A DNA stretch of 64,000 bases from Lentzea terrae (GCF_003265345.1 NZ_QFWW01000020.1:121708-185707); one strand, 5' to 3'. Counted from the first letter of the stretch, positions 8,700 to 17,675 are shown. Notes: a model not told the origin generated them from the sequence alone. Numbers and translations are program-made.

Positions 8700-11000
8700 T
8701 CAGCGCCAGAAGCTCCGGCGACGCTCCTTTCCGGCAGCGAACTCCTGCAGCACCTGCTTGGCCCGCGCCCACAGCTGGTCGACGTCGCCGCCCGCGATGA
8801 GCTCGGTGACCAACCGCCGCAACGGTTCCCAGGCCGGGTCCTGCGTGGTGGCGAGGAGGGTGCCCAGCCGGCTGGCCAGGTCGGCGAGCAGGTCCCGGCG
8901 TTCCCAGGCCGGCAACCCGGCGTCCCTCTCCAGGCGCTGCACCTCCACCGCGGCGATCTCGCGCAGATCCGTCGGGTTGCCGGGTGCGCCTCCACCGTGC
9001 GTCAGCTTCGGCGCAGCGCCGCCAAGACGAAGACGACGAGCTTGTGGCGCCGGTGGCGCGAACCCGGCTGGTGCCCCAGGTGCTGCGGGCGGCGGGAACG
9101 CGGCAGGCGCCGCCATGAGAGGCATCGGCGGCCCGCCGTAACCCCCTGCCTGCGCGGCGAACATCGGCACCGGCATCTCCCAGCCCGCCGGCCGTTCGAC
9201 CGGCTGCACCACGCGGTGGACCGTCCCGTCGGACACGACCCGCTCGTCCACCGCCACGAACGCGGTGAAGCGGCACAGCACACCGAACCGCAGCGAGGTC
9301 TGCACGATCTCCTGCTCCACCGACCTGTCGCCGGTCGCGTACCGGTCCTCGAGATCACGCAGCGCCGCACGGGCCCACTGCGCTCGGACCGCAGGCGAAT
9401 CGACCTCACGCACGACCACGGTCTGCTCCCAGTCCGCGCCGTCCCGGGTCCGGCCGCGCACGGTGACAACCTCAGGAGTCTCGCGGTACCGGCCGAGCGC
9501 CACCAGCGGCACACCCGGATAGATGGCCGAGGGCTGCCGGGGCAGCGAGGACGACGGCGAGACCACCACATCGGTGATCAGCGGCGCGCCGATGCGGCGT
9601 TGGATGTGCGCCATTGCCTCGTCCAGGCGGTCTTCGCTTTCCACGAGCTCGCACCGGCCCGCGCCGGCCGCGGCCAGCCTGCCGAGGAAGCCCGCGTTGA
9701 CGGCCGTGTCGATGCCGACGGCGTGCACCCGCGTCCGGTTGAGCAGCGGCGTGATGTCGCGCAGCAGTTGGTCCTCGTTGCCGACCTGGCCGTCCGTCAC
9801 GAGGACCAGGACGGGGTCGCGGCCCTCGCTCGCTCGGGCGAGCAGGGTGAGTCCCTCGCGCAGCGGTTCGAACATCTCGGTGCCGCCGCGCGCCTGGACT
9901 CCAGCGAGGTGTTCGACGGCGCGGAAGCGGTGGCGGTCGGTGGCCGCGACGAGTCCGGTGCCGAGGTCCGGCCGTTCCACCCGGTCGTCGAAGGTGAGCA
10001 CGGCGAACGTGTCGTCCGCGGTGAGGGTGTCGACGATGCGGGCGGCCGCGCGCCTGGCCGCGACCATCTTCCAGCCGGACATGCTGCCGGAGCGGTCGAG
10101 CAGCAGCACGACGTCGCGCGGACGAACCGGGCCAGAAGGCTCGGGCGGCAGCACCGTCAGCTGATAGGTGCCACCTTCAGCGTCGGGCACGCACACGGCC
10201 GAAGAACTGTTGCCCGCGTAGGTGAGGCGCAGCACGAAGTCGCGGTCGACCCGCTCCCCCGGCTCGACGCTGACGGTGTTTCCCTCCGTCACCACGGTGT
10301 GCAGGCTCGACCGCACCTCGCCGAGCTCCAGCCCGGCCGGGTCGATCTGCACGCCGATGCCGAGCCGCACCGGGTTCGGGAAGCCGGGCAGCAGTACCGG
10401 TGGCGTGATCCGGGACGCGTCCGGCACGACGTCGGTGTCCGACGCGTACCCGTCGCCGACGGACGGACCCGACAGCGGCGTGCCCGGCACGTACCGAGGC
10501 GCCACCACGAGCGGGAACCGGAACGTGGCCGCGCCGTCCTCGAACACCAGCGGCCCCACCAGGGTCAGCTCGACGGTGACCCGTTCGCCCGCCGGGATGT
10601 TGCCGACCCGCATGGTGAAGACGTCGGGCCGCTCCTCCTCGACGATCGACGCTTGTCTGCCCGACGCGATGGCGTCGTCGTAGGTCTGCCGCGCCTGAGC
10701 GCGTTCCTGCAGTTCTGCCTCGACCACCCGGTCGCCGGCGGTCATCTTCATGCCGGTGACGGCGGCGCGGTCCGGCAACGGGAACACGTAGGTCGCTTCG
10801 AGCGCCGTGTCGTAGGAGTTCACGAAGCCGGTCGTCAGCACGACGCGGCCGACGAGCCCGGTGATCGTCGCCCGCACGTCCAAGCGTTCCAGCGGCAGGT
10901 TGCCGCGTTCGGTGCGCAGCGCGCCGACACCCGCGTCCTCGCTCACCAGCCCGACGCGGTCCAGCTCCGCGGACTTCATCGGGGCGACGGAGAAGGTCAT
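8700..11000 (-). CDS. VIT and von Willebrand factor A domain protein
   Basis: A 766-residue protein. Residues about 10-150 form a VIT (inter-alpha-trypsin) domain (GFVNSYDTALEATYVFPLPDR). Residues about 275-445 form a vWA domain with a complete MIDAS: DRSGSMSG, RGGTEM and TDGQVGNED. A Pro/Gly/Ala-rich linker and a helical tail ending in KERRRSFWR follow. VIT-vWA proteins are metal-dependent protein-binding scaffolds; the bacterial function is poorly defined. There is no signal peptide or membrane anchor, so it is probably cytoplasmic. Start ATG 11000 overlaps the MerR stop (ATGA); the much longer open frame upstream runs through the MerR gene in another frame and is not real. Confidence 0.85.
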   Translation of the reverse strand: MTFSVAPMKSAELDRVGLVSEDAGVGALRTERGNLPLERLDVRATITGLVGRVVLTTGFVNSYDTALEATYVFPLPDRAAVTGMKMTAGDRVVEAELQERAQARQTYDDAIASGRQASIVEEERPDVFTMRVGNIPAGERVTVELTLVGPLVFEDGAATFRFPLVVAPRYVPGTPLSGPSVGDGYASDTDVVPDASRITPPVLLPGFPNPVRLGIGVQIDPAGLELGEVRSSLHTVVTEGNTVSVEPGERVDRDFVLRLTYAGNSSSAVCVPDAEGGTYQLTVLPPEPSGPVRPRDVVLLLDRSGSMSGWKMVAARRAAARIVDTLTADDTFAVLTFDDRVERPDLGTGLVAATDRHRFRAVEHLAGVQARGGTEMFEPLREGLTLLARASEGRDPVLVLVTDGQVGNEDQLLRDITPLLNRTRVHAVGIDTAVNAGFLGRLAAAGAGRCELVESEDRLDEAMAHIQRRIGAPLITDVVVSPSSSLPRQPSAIYPGVPLVALGRYRETPEVVTVRGRTRDGADWEQTVVVREVDSPAVRAQWARAALRDLEDRYATGDRSVEQEIVQTSLRFGVLCRFTAFVAVDERVVSDGTVHRVVQPVERPAGWEMPVPMFAAQAGGYGGPPMPLMAAPAAFPPPAAPGAPAGFAPPAPQARRLRLGGAAPKLTHGGGAPGNPTDLREIAAVEVQRLERDAGLPAWERRDLLADLASRLGTLLATTQDPAWEPLRRLVTELIAGGDVDQLWARAKQVLQEFAAGKERRRSFWR

Positions 11001-11560
11001 GACGATTCCCTTTCGTTGAGCAGACCACGGGCGGCGAGCAGGTCGAGCAAAGGCCGTGCGGCGGCGGCGATGTCCGCGACGTCGGCGGCGGTGGGCGTAC
11101 CCGGCACCAGCAGCACGGCACCACCTCCGAGCGCTACTCCGTTCAGCGGAACCGCGGGCGCTTCCGGCGATTTGACCGGCGCGGCAACGGGTTCCGCCCA
11201 GAACCGCGGGCGAACGGCTTCCGGTGGCGGTGTTTCGCCGGACCGGAGCAGTTGGTCGGGCACGCGGGCGATGGCCGCCAGCGTCGTGTCGGTGGCGCCC
11301 GCGAGCTCGGCTTGGATCTCGGCCAGCGCCCTCCCCTCCGACTGCAGTCTCTTCACGGCCACGAGCTGGAGCAGGTGGCGCTTCTCGTACAACGCGGTGC
11401 GGCCGCGCATCGCCGACGGCCGATCGACCAGCCCCGTCGTCGCGTACCAGCGCACGGCCCGTCGGTCGGGTACGTCGCGCACACGACCGTTGGGCGCGCC
11501 CGAGTACTCCGCCGTGAGCGCGGCGGAGACACGTTCCAGCAACTCGTCGAGCGTCCACAC
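10997..11560 (-). CDS. MerR-family transcriptional regulator
   Basis: A 187-residue protein with a MerR-type helix-turn-helix: VRDVPDRRAVRWYATTGLVDRPSAM, then GRTALYEKRHLLQLVAVKRLQ. The C-terminal part is Pro/Ala-rich with no obvious metal-binding Cys set, so the effector is unknown. GTG 11560 is taken as start because the MerR fold begins just after it and the promoter lies directly upstream; sequence further upstream contains the operator. It is the first gene of a minus-strand operon with the vWA gene (ATGA overlap) and probably the GH94-like gene. Autoregulation is likely given the operator at 11571-11595. Confidence 0.85.
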   Translation of the reverse strand: MWTLDELLERVSAALTAEYSGAPNGRVRDVPDRRAVRWYATTGLVDRPSAMRGRTALYEKRHLLQLVAVKRLQSEGRALAEIQAELAGATDTTLAAIARVPDQLLRSGETPPPEAVRPRFWAEPVAAPVKSPEAPAVPLNGVALGGGAVLLVPGTPTAADVADIAAAARPLLDLLAARGLLNERESS

Positions 11561-11565
11561 ACCTC

Positions 11566-11596
11566 GATACTGACACTGCAACCATGACAGTGTCAA
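11566..11596 (-). promoter_or_regulatory. MerR-type promoter/operator with 19-bp spacer
   Basis: On the minus strand TTGACA (11591-11596) and AGTATC (11566-11571) are separated by 19 bp, the long spacing typical of MerR-activated promoters. Filling the spacer is a perfect inverted repeat TGACACTG / CAGTGTCA (11571-11578 and 11588-11595, 9 bp between arms). It lies just upstream of the merR-like start codon at 11560. Confidence 0.75.
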
Positions 11597-11662
11597 CGTT
11601 GCAGTCGGGAGTAGCGTGACCACTTGCTGAGCGTGACCAAACCTGCACTGAGGGGGCATGGA

Positions 11663-12888
11663 ATGAGAGGCTTGGCAATACTGGCAACGCTTTTACTGGT
11701 GCTGACCCCGGCCGCCGCCGCATCGGGCATCACCGTCGACTCCAACCGCCCGACGTTCTGGAAGGGCGAAGTCCGCAAGTCCGACCCGCGGCTGCGTGAC
11801 GTGCCCGAGTGCCGTACGAACGGCTGCGACCGCGCGTCCGTCTCCGCCGGCTGCCCGCGGGCCTGCGGGCGAAACCCGGCGGCGTCGAGCTGGCGATCCA
11901 GGCGGTCGGCGCCACTCCCGACGACAGCCTCGGGTTCGCCGTCTACCAGGGCACGCGGCGCGTCGCTGTGGCAGACGCGCAGATCGGCCCGGCCCGGTCG
12001 GTCTGGCTGCCGAAGATCACCGCCCGCTACACCGTCTACGTCTTCTACAACCCGTTCGTACCGGAGCTGGGATCCGACGTCGTCCGCTACGAAGGCCTGC
12101 TGGAGAACGAGAACTCGCCTCGTTCGTCCACGCGCGAACTGCTGCCGGACCTGGAGGCGCTCCCCCAGCGGTACGCGACGTTCGAGACGCCACCGCCGTT
12201 CTTCGACGACGTCGCGGCGCCGGGTTCGTCGTGCTTCCGCAGCGAGGTGGAGGAGCAGAAGGCCCGCACGTGCCTGCGCTTCGGCCAGGCGATGGCGAAC
12301 GTCGGCGAGGGCCCGGTCGACGTGCGCTACCAGACGCCCGCCGGCCAGCGCCCGCACGAAGTCCCCGGCTCCCAACGCATCTACCGCGCCGACGGGACGT
12401 TCCGCGACATCCCGTCCGTGGGAACGATGCATTACCACTCGATCCACAGCCACTACCACTTCGAGGACTTCTCGGTCTCCACGCTGGAGAACGCGGCCGG
12501 CACCGTCGTCGCGACCGGCAAGAAGAACGGTTTCTGCATGGCCGACACCGAGATGCCCTGGTGGGCACGCAAGGGCAACGCACCGCAGAGCTACCCGGCG
12601 CCGCGCTGCCTCGACCCCGAACCGACGTCACCGCCCGGCATCGACGCGTTCAAGAACGGCATCTCGCGCGGCTGGGCCGACGAGTACTGGTGGGCGCTGC
12701 CGGACCAGATGATCGAGGTCAGTTCGTTGCAGGACGGCACTTACACGCTCGTCACCCGCGTCGACCCCGCCGGCAAACTGCGCGAGGCCGCCGAACGGAA
12801 CAACTGCGTCAAGATCCCGATCACGCTGTCCGGGCTTGGCACCGCTACTCCGAAAGCCGCACTCGGAAGCGCCTCTACACCCTGCTGA
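11663..12888 (+). pseudogene. Lysyl oxidase-like secreted protein, frameshifted
   Basis: The reading starts at ATG 11663 with a signal peptide (MRGLAILATLLLVLTPAAAA) and GITVDSNRPTFWKGEVRKS, then near 11828-11840 coding continuity moves to another frame (KPGGVELAIQAVG onward) and runs to 12888. Joining the frames needs a 1-base loss or 2-base gain in a GC-repetitive stretch (ccgcgcg). The downstream part carries MHYHSIHSHYHFEDFSV, resembling the copper-binding His cluster of lysyl oxidases, and a CARDB-like tail (REAAERNNCVKIPI). If intact it would be an exported copper amine oxidase-like protein of about 400 residues. The break may be a real mutation or a base-calling error. It is transcribed divergently from merR. 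Confidence 0.65.
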
Positions 12889-12953
12889 CCCATCGTGGGT
12901 CGCTGTCGCATCACGAGCTGGGAAATTGTTGGGGCACAGGGAAAATCAAGGGC

Positions 12954-12981
12954 GGGGTCGGTGATCTGGGTCACCGACCCC
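12954..12981. terminator. Hairpin between the lysyl-oxidase-like and Asp23 genes
   Basis: A perfect 11-bp stem (GGGGTCGGTGA / TCACCGACCCC) closes a 6-nt loop, 66 bp after the stop at 12888 and 69 bp before the next start. There is no U-tract, as is common in actinomycetes. It could end the upstream transcript or act in the leader of the Asp23 gene. A smaller 6-bp stem (GACCCA/TGGGTC) lies nearer the stop. Confidence 0.5.
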
Positions 12982-13049
12982 GTGCCTATCCTTGCGCCGT
13001 CACCTCGCTCCCTCCCCTGCATCCTCCGCTCGCGAGACGGGAAGAACCC

Positions 13050-13967
13050 ATGACCGAGATCATCAGCAACTTCTTCGGCCGCCCCAAGAACGACACCCCC
13101 GCCGCCACCCACGACGTCGTGGTGACGGACGTGCTCGCGCCCACCGCGCCTGCCGACCACGAGTCCGACGCCAAGGAGCAGGTGGAAGGCGAAGCGCACG
13201 AGGAGATCTCGGGCGAGGTCGACGGCGCAGCGGCCGAGCAGGACGAGGAGGCCGGCGCGGCGGAGGACGAGGCAGAGGCCGTCTCCGAGGACGAGGCCGA
13301 CGACGCCGAAAAGGTTGACGGCGCTGAGGATTCCGACGGGGTCGAGGCGTCCGACGAGGTCGAGGCGTCCGACGAGACCGAAGCCTCAGATGAGGTCGAG
13401 GCGTCCGGCGACACCGACGAGTCCGACGAAGCCGACGAGTCCGAGGAGTCCGAGGAGTCCGACGAGGCAGAAGCCTCCGACGAAACCGAAGCGTCCGAGG
13501 AATCTGACGAGCCCGCTGCGGCCGACGCCGACGAGTCCGAGGAAACCGAAGAGGACGAGGACACCGAGCCCGCCGCCGAGACCGAGCCCGCCGTCGAGAC
13601 CGAGCCCGTCGTCGAGGCCGTCCCGGTCGTCGTCCCCGAGCCGGCCGCCGAAGCCGAGCAGACCCGTCCCGCCGCCGGCACCCGCGGCAACGTCACGGTC
13701 GAACACAGCGTCGTCGCCAAGGTCGTCACCCTCGTCGCCGCCAAGATCGACGGCGTGCACAGCCTTGCCGCGGACGGCATTTCCGTCGAGGTCGACGGCG
13801 ACGTCGCCACGATCAAGGTCTCGCTGGTCATCGAGTTCGGCCACGCCGTCAAGGCACTGGCCGAGCAGGTCCGCACCGACGTGATCGAGGCCGTCGAGCA
13901 GTTCCTGAACTTCGACGTCGCGGCCGTGGACGTGCACATCAGCGACATCCACCTGCCGACCGCCTGA
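13050..13967 (+). CDS. Asp23/alkaline-shock-domain protein with long acidic repeat region
   Basis: A 305-residue protein. Residues about 212-305 form an Asp23 (DUF322) domain: VEHSVVAKVVTLVAAKIDGVHSL, then VEVDGDVATIKVSLVIEFGHAV. Between residues about 40 and 205 lies an extremely acidic low-complexity tract of Asp/Glu/Ser/Ala built from short units such as EASDEVEASDE. Asp23 proteins associate with the membrane or envelope in Gram-positives. The acidic arm is far longer than in typical family members and suggests an extended, solvated tether. There is no signal peptide or transmembrane helix. ATG 13050 follows a GAAGAA-type weak ribosome site. The gene stands alone between two hairpins. Confidence 0.8.
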   Translation: MTEIISNFFGRPKNDTPAATHDVVVTDVLAPTAPADHESDAKEQVEGEAHEEISGEVDGAAAEQDEEAGAAEDEAEAVSEDEADDAEKVDGAEDSDGVEASDEVEASDETEASDEVEASGDTDESDEADESEESEESDEAEASDETEASEESDEPAAADADESEETEEDEDTEPAAETEPAVETEPVVEAVPVVVPEPAAEAEQTRPAAGTRGNVTVEHSVVAKVVTLVAAKIDGVHSLAADGISVEVDGDVATIKVSLVIEFGHAVKALAEQVRTDVIEAVEQFLNFDVAAVDVHISDIHLPTA

Positions 13968-13981
13968 CCAAAACCGCAGCG

Positions 13982-14010
13982 GGGCCACGGCGCGTGGGGT
14001 GCCGTGGCCC
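13982..14010 (+). terminator. Terminator hairpin after the Asp23-domain gene
   Basis: A perfect 10-bp GC stem (GGGCCACGGC / GCCGTGGCCC) with a 9-nt loop begins 14 bp after the stop at 13967. There is no T-run, but position and strength fit an actinomycete terminator. Confidence 0.65.
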
Positions 14011-14151
14011 GCGAGGTCTGCATCCGTCCCTGCGGTGAGTCGGAAAACCCGGTGCTGTGCCGGCCCGAGCAACGGGTAGGGTGCCGCGGGTCCCGAATTA
14101 CACCGTGGAGATTCGCGTCCGCGTGGCCAACGCGGAGGACGGAGAGGACGA

Positions 14152-15108
14152 GTGCGCACGGACGAGGTCGGCCATGACGCTGCTCTGGGCCGGCTCAAAA
14201 CCATGAAAGAGCAGATCCTGTACGCGCTGGAGCACATGCCGCGCGGCAGCTCGGTGGAGGACGTGCGCCGCTGGCTGAGCAAGCAGGGCCAGAAGAAGGT
14301 GCCCAGCAGGCCGTACGCCACGCCGATCGTGAACGAGTGGCGTGCCCGCAACGGCATCACCGACACGGCCGGCAACGTGCTCCTCACGCCGGAGCTGATC
14401 GCGGAGCTGGACCAGGCCGAACGAACCCCTGCGGAACCGGTGAAACCCGCTGGTGCCAAGGGTTTCTACCTGGTCGCGCTGATGAGCATCGGCGTCAGCG
14501 TCGACACGTCGTGGCGGTTCTTCGAGCAACGCCTGGGAATCACCGACGTCGTCGAGCGGGTCGTGCTGTTCTCCGTCATGGAAGCGGCGCTCATCGCCTG
14601 CGGCTGGGCCATGCGCGGCGGCGTGCGCCGGGACGGCCGTCCTGGGCCTGCGCGCCTGGTCGCCTGGGGGCTGACCGCCTTCGCCGCGTTCGCTGCGCTG
14701 AGCCTGTCCGGCCCGGTCGCGGGTTTCGCGCGCGTCCTGCTCGGACCGGTCCTCGGACTGGTGATGCTGCACCTCGCGCTGGGCATCGAAATCCGCGCCA
14801 CGCGCCAGCACACGACCACCTGGGCACGAATCGGCCGTGAGCTGCGCGAGCGCCTGTTGTCGTTGCTGGGCTTGGGCGACGACCACCGCGACGCCCTGGC
14901 ACGCACGCGCGACCGGGCGGCGTTGCGGGCCGCCAAGCTGGCGCTGGCCAGCAGGTGGACACCGTTCCGCACCTCTCGTCTGCGCAAGGCCCTGCACGCG
15001 TCGCACGTCGCACACGACCCGGCGCAGAAGGACCGGATGCTGCGCGAACTGGGCGTGCTCCAGCACGCCAAGAAGCTCGCCGAGACCACGCAGCCGTCGC
15101 CGTGGTGA
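14152..15108 (+). CDS. Multi-pass membrane protein with N-terminal winged-helix-like segment
   Basis: A 318-residue protein. Residues 1-100 are soluble and helical (ALGRLKTMKEQILYALEHMP, VEDVRRWLSKQGQKK), resembling a small winged helix. Residues about 105-225 contain four hydrophobic segments (FYLVALMSIGVSV, VVLFSVMEAALIACGWAM, RLVAWGLTAFAAFAALSL, VLLGPVLGLVMLHLALGI), loosely recalling DUF2637/Spd-type membrane proteins. The last 90 residues are basic and soluble. Function is unknown. The stop overlaps the start of the following GNAT gene, so the two are probably co-translated. GTG 14152 was chosen as the first start with coding character after the intergenic region. Confidence 0.6.
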   Translation: MRTDEVGHDAALGRLKTMKEQILYALEHMPRGSSVEDVRRWLSKQGQKKVPSRPYATPIVNEWRARNGITDTAGNVLLTPELIAELDQAERTPAEPVKPAGAKGFYLVALMSIGVSVDTSWRFFEQRLGITDVVERVVLFSVMEAALIACGWAMRGGVRRDGRPGPARLVAWGLTAFAAFAALSLSGPVAGFARVLLGPVLGLVMLHLALGIEIRATRQHTTTWARIGRELRERLLSLLGLGDDHRDALARTRDRAALRAAKLALASRWTPFRTSRLRKALHASHVAHDPAQKDRMLRELGVLQHAKKLAETTQPSPW

Positions 15109-15617
15109 CCTTCACCGCCGACACCGGGCTGGCGACCGAGATCGCCGGCCTGGTGAACCGGGTGTACGCCGAGGCGGAGGCCGGACTCTGGGTCGACGGC
15201 GCGAGCCGGACCACCGAAGCCGAGGTGGCCGGCCTCATCGACGCTGGTGAGATCGCGGTGGCTCAAACCGAAGACCGCGTCGTCGGATCGGTCCGCATCC
15301 AGCAGCTGGACGACGGCCTCGGCGAGTTCGGCATGCTGGTCGCCGCGCCGGACCAACGCGGCACCGGCCTCGGCAGGGAGCTCGTGCGCTTCGCCGAGCA
15401 GTGGGCACGTTCCCACGGCCTGGCCGCCATGCAGCTCGAACTGCTGGTGCCGCGGACCTGGAAGCATCCGGTCAAGGAGTTCTTGCGCGGCTGGTACACC
15501 CGCATCGGCTACCAGGTCGTGCGCACCGGCGACTTGAACGCGGACTTCCCGCACCTGGTGCCGCACCTCGCCTGCCCGTGCGACTTCCTGATCTTCCGCA
15601 AGGACCTTTCCCAATAG
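15105..15617 (+). CDS. GNAT-family N-acetyltransferase
   Basis: A 170-residue acyltransferase with the acetyl-CoA pyrophosphate loop visible as VAAPDQRGTGLGRELV (the Q/R-x-x-G-x-G/A pattern) and the preceding strand LGEFGMLV. The substrate is not predictable. GTG 15105 overlaps the membrane-protein stop (GTGA); GTG 15102 immediately before it is equally possible. The tail ends with ACPCDFLIFRKDL. It is likely cytoplasmic and co-expressed with the upstream membrane protein. Confidence 0.8.
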   Translation: MTFTADTGLATEIAGLVNRVYAEAEAGLWVDGASRTTEAEVAGLIDAGEIAVAQTEDRVVGSVRIQQLDDGLGEFGMLVAAPDQRGTGLGRELVRFAEQWARSHGLAAMQLELLVPRTWKHPVKEFLRGWYTRIGYQVVRTGDLNADFPHLVPHLACPCDFLIFRKDLSQ

Positions 15618-15687
15618 TTGAACTCTGGACCAGATTCGCCACGACCCGAGGTACCGTCCGCTGATCCCCAACGGATGGAGAAGAGCT

Positions 15688-16824
15688 GTGCGCCGTCGTA
15701 TGCGTGGCACCGCAGTTGCCGCGATCGCGCTGACCCTGGTGACGACTGCCTGCGCGAAGGACTCCGGCAACAACGCGAGTTCGACCAACGCCGCCGGTGC
15801 CGCGTGCGAGTTCTCGACGCCGCCCAGCGCTCCCCCGGCCACCAGCACCACCGCCACGGACAGCCAGAAGGTCGACGGCAGCGCGCTGAAGGTCGGCCTG
15901 GCCTACGACATCGGCGGCCGCGGTGACGCGTCGTTCAACGACCTCGCCGCCGCCGGGTTCGACCAGGCGATCAAGGACATGGGGGTCAAGAAGGAGAACA
16001 CGCGCGAGCTCTCCGCCGCCCCGAACGAGGACGAGTCCGCCAAGCAGACCCGGCTGCGCCAGCTCGCGTCCGAGGGCTTCAACCCGATCGTCGGCGTCGG
16101 CTTCGCGTACACGGAGTCGCTGAAGGTCGTCGCGCCGGAGTTCCCGAACGTCAAGTTCGGCCTGGTCGACTCGGCCGTCGAGGGCGCGGCCAACGTGACG
16201 CCCCTGGTCTTCGCCGAGCAGGAGGGCGCGTTCCTGGCCGGCGTCGTGGCCGCGTACCAGAGCAAGAAGTGCCACGTGGGCTTCGTCGGCGGCGTGGACA
16301 TCCCGCTGATCCAGAAGTTCGAGGCCGGCTACAACCAGGGCGCCCGCACCGCAGCGCCGAAGGTGAAGATCGACAAGAAGTACATCACCCCGGCCGGCGA
16401 CTTCACCGGCTTCCAGGACCCGCCGAAGGGCCAGGAGGCCGCCAAGGGCCTGATCGACAAGGGCGCGGACGTCGTCTACCCGGCAGCGGGCGCGTCCGGC
16501 ATCGGCGTGTTCGCCGCGGTGAAGCAGGCGGGCGTGCTGGCGATCGGCTGCGACGCCGACCAGTACAGCCAGCCCGCGCTCGCCGCCAACCGCGATGTCA
16601 TCGTCGCGTCCAGCCTCAAGCGCGTCGACGTCGCCGTGTACGACTTCTTCCGCGCCGCCGCGAAGAACGACCTCGCGTCGCTGCCCAAGGTGTTCGACCT
16701 GAAGGTCAACGGCATGGGCTACGCGACGTCGGGCGGCAAGATCGACGCGAAGCTGCAGGGCATCCTCGAGGGCTACAAGGCGCAGATCATCGAAGGCAAG
16801 ATCAAGGTCGCGTCGCAGCTGTAG
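15688..16824 (+). CDS. BMP-family solute-binding lipoprotein
   Basis: A 378-residue lipoprotein from GTG 15688, preceded by a GGATGGAGAAG ribosome site. The signal peptide ends in a lipobox (LVTTAC, Cys at residue 22), followed by a Ser/Thr/Asn-rich linker. The mature part has the basic-membrane-protein (Med/BMP) fold: GLAYDIGGRGDASFNDLA, PNVKFGLVDSAV, CHVGFVGGVDIPLIQKFEAGY and KGADVVYPAAGASGIGVF. BMP proteins capture nucleosides or similar small solutes for ABC importers. No permease or ATPase gene is nearby, so it is an orphan here and its transporter must be elsewhere. A strong hairpin follows it. Confidence 0.85.
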   Translation: MRRRMRGTAVAAIALTLVTTACAKDSGNNASSTNAAGAACEFSTPPSAPPATSTTATDSQKVDGSALKVGLAYDIGGRGDASFNDLAAAGFDQAIKDMGVKKENTRELSAAPNEDESAKQTRLRQLASEGFNPIVGVGFAYTESLKVVAPEFPNVKFGLVDSAVEGAANVTPLVFAEQEGAFLAGVVAAYQSKKCHVGFVGGVDIPLIQKFEAGYNQGARTAAPKVKIDKKYITPAGDFTGFQDPPKGQEAAKGLIDKGADVVYPAAGASGIGVFAAVKQAGVLAIGCDADQYSQPALAANRDVIVASSLKRVDVAVYDFFRAAAKNDLASLPKVFDLKVNGMGYATSGGKIDAKLQGILEGYKAQIIEGKIKVASQL

Positions 16825-16835
16825 CGCGAACTCAC

Positions 16836-16871
16836 GTCGGCCGCGCCCGCAATGCCACGGGCGCGGCCGAC
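16836..16871. terminator. Bidirectional terminator hairpin
   Basis: A perfect 14-bp stem (GTCGGCCGCGCCCG / CGGGCGCGGCCGAC) with an 8-nt loop lies 11 bp after the lipoprotein stop and 6 bp before the stop of the convergent paaX gene. Position and symmetry suit termination of both. Confidence 0.8.
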
Positions 16872-16877
16872 GCGCGT

Positions 16878-17675
16878 TCAGACCTCGATCGACTCGATGG
16901 CCGCGAGAGCGAGCGGCGCGGCCGTCTCCAAGTACCGGTGGGCCAGCGTCTGGAACAGCTGCTCCGCCTCGATCGCCGGCCAGTCGTCCGCCAGCAGCTC
17001 GGCCGGCAGGTGCGGATCCTGCCGCACCAGGTCGAGCCAGTCCCCGTGCATCACCAGCTGCCGGGCCAGATCGTCGGGCAACGAGTCGGCCGGCTCGCGC
17101 CACCGGGCCAGGAAGGCCTGGTAGCGAGCCGCGATCGCGGCCGTGTCGAACGCGCGCGTCGCCAGGTCGGCCGCCTCGGTCGGCTTGGCGTGCTGCGCGG
17201 TGAAGACGGTGACGTTCTCGCTGAGCCCCAGGTCGGCGACCATCTCGGCCACGTCGCGCGTCCCCGGCGCGATCCACAGGCCGTTCTGCACCGGGCCGAA
17301 GCCCGCCCACTGCAGCTGTGAGCGCAGGTCGTGGCGGTCGCCGCGGCGGCCTTCCGGCAGGGAGAAGCCGACCAGCGTCCAGGTGCCGTCCCAGTCCCTG
17401 TTCACGGCGCCGCGCTGCCAGATGCGCCGCTCGCCGTCGTGCAGGACGTCCTTGGCGCGCGACGTGAGTCCGAAGTAGACCTTGCGGCCGTTGCGGTGCT
17501 TGGTGAGCAGGCCGCGCGAGGTCATCCGGGTCAGGGTCGAGCGCACGGCCTCCTCGGACACGTCGACGCGGCCGAACACGTCGATCACGCTGCCCGAGTA
17601 GACCGCGATGTCACGGCCCAGCACGTACAGGCCGAGGAAGTTGAGCATCAAGGACTGCGGCGTCACGCCTGACAC
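16878..17675 (-). CDS. PaaX-family transcriptional regulator (second copy)
   Basis: A 265-residue PaaX-type repressor: winged helix (LMLNFLGLYVLGRDIAVYSG, EEAVRSTLTRMTSRGLLTK) and the PaaX core (GTWTLVGFSLPEGRRGDRHD, GFGPVQNGLWIAPGTRDVAE). It is transcribed divergently from the SDR-led catabolic operon and shares the 82-bp gap holding the promoter motif also seen at 4592-4620. GTG 17675 is the start; GTG 17666 is an alternative. It is clearly diverged from the copy at 5932, so the two may sense different CoA esters or act at successive steps of one pathway. Confidence 0.9.
   Translation of the reverse strand: MSGVTPQSLMLNFLGLYVLGRDIAVYSGSVIDVFGRVDVSEEAVRSTLTRMTSRGLLTKHRNGRKVYFGLTSRAKDVLHDGERRIWQRGAVNRDWDGTWTLVGFSLPEGRRGDRHDLRSQLQWAGFGPVQNGLWIAPGTRDVAEMVADLGLSENVTVFTAQHAKPTEAADLATRAFDTAAIAARYQAFLARWREPADSLPDDLARQLVMHGDWLDLVRQDPHLPAELLADDWPAIEAEQLFQTLAHRYLETAAPLALAAIESIEV

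Noticed and set aside
11001..11723. N-terminal extension of the vWA protein to 11723
   Set aside because: It reads the MerR gene and the operator region in another frame.
11796..13967. Plus-strand frame of 723 codons spanning the lysyl-oxidase-like and Asp23 genes
   Set aside because: Its first part is an out-of-frame reading of the lysyl-oxidase gene; only the portion from ATG 13050 is a real gene.
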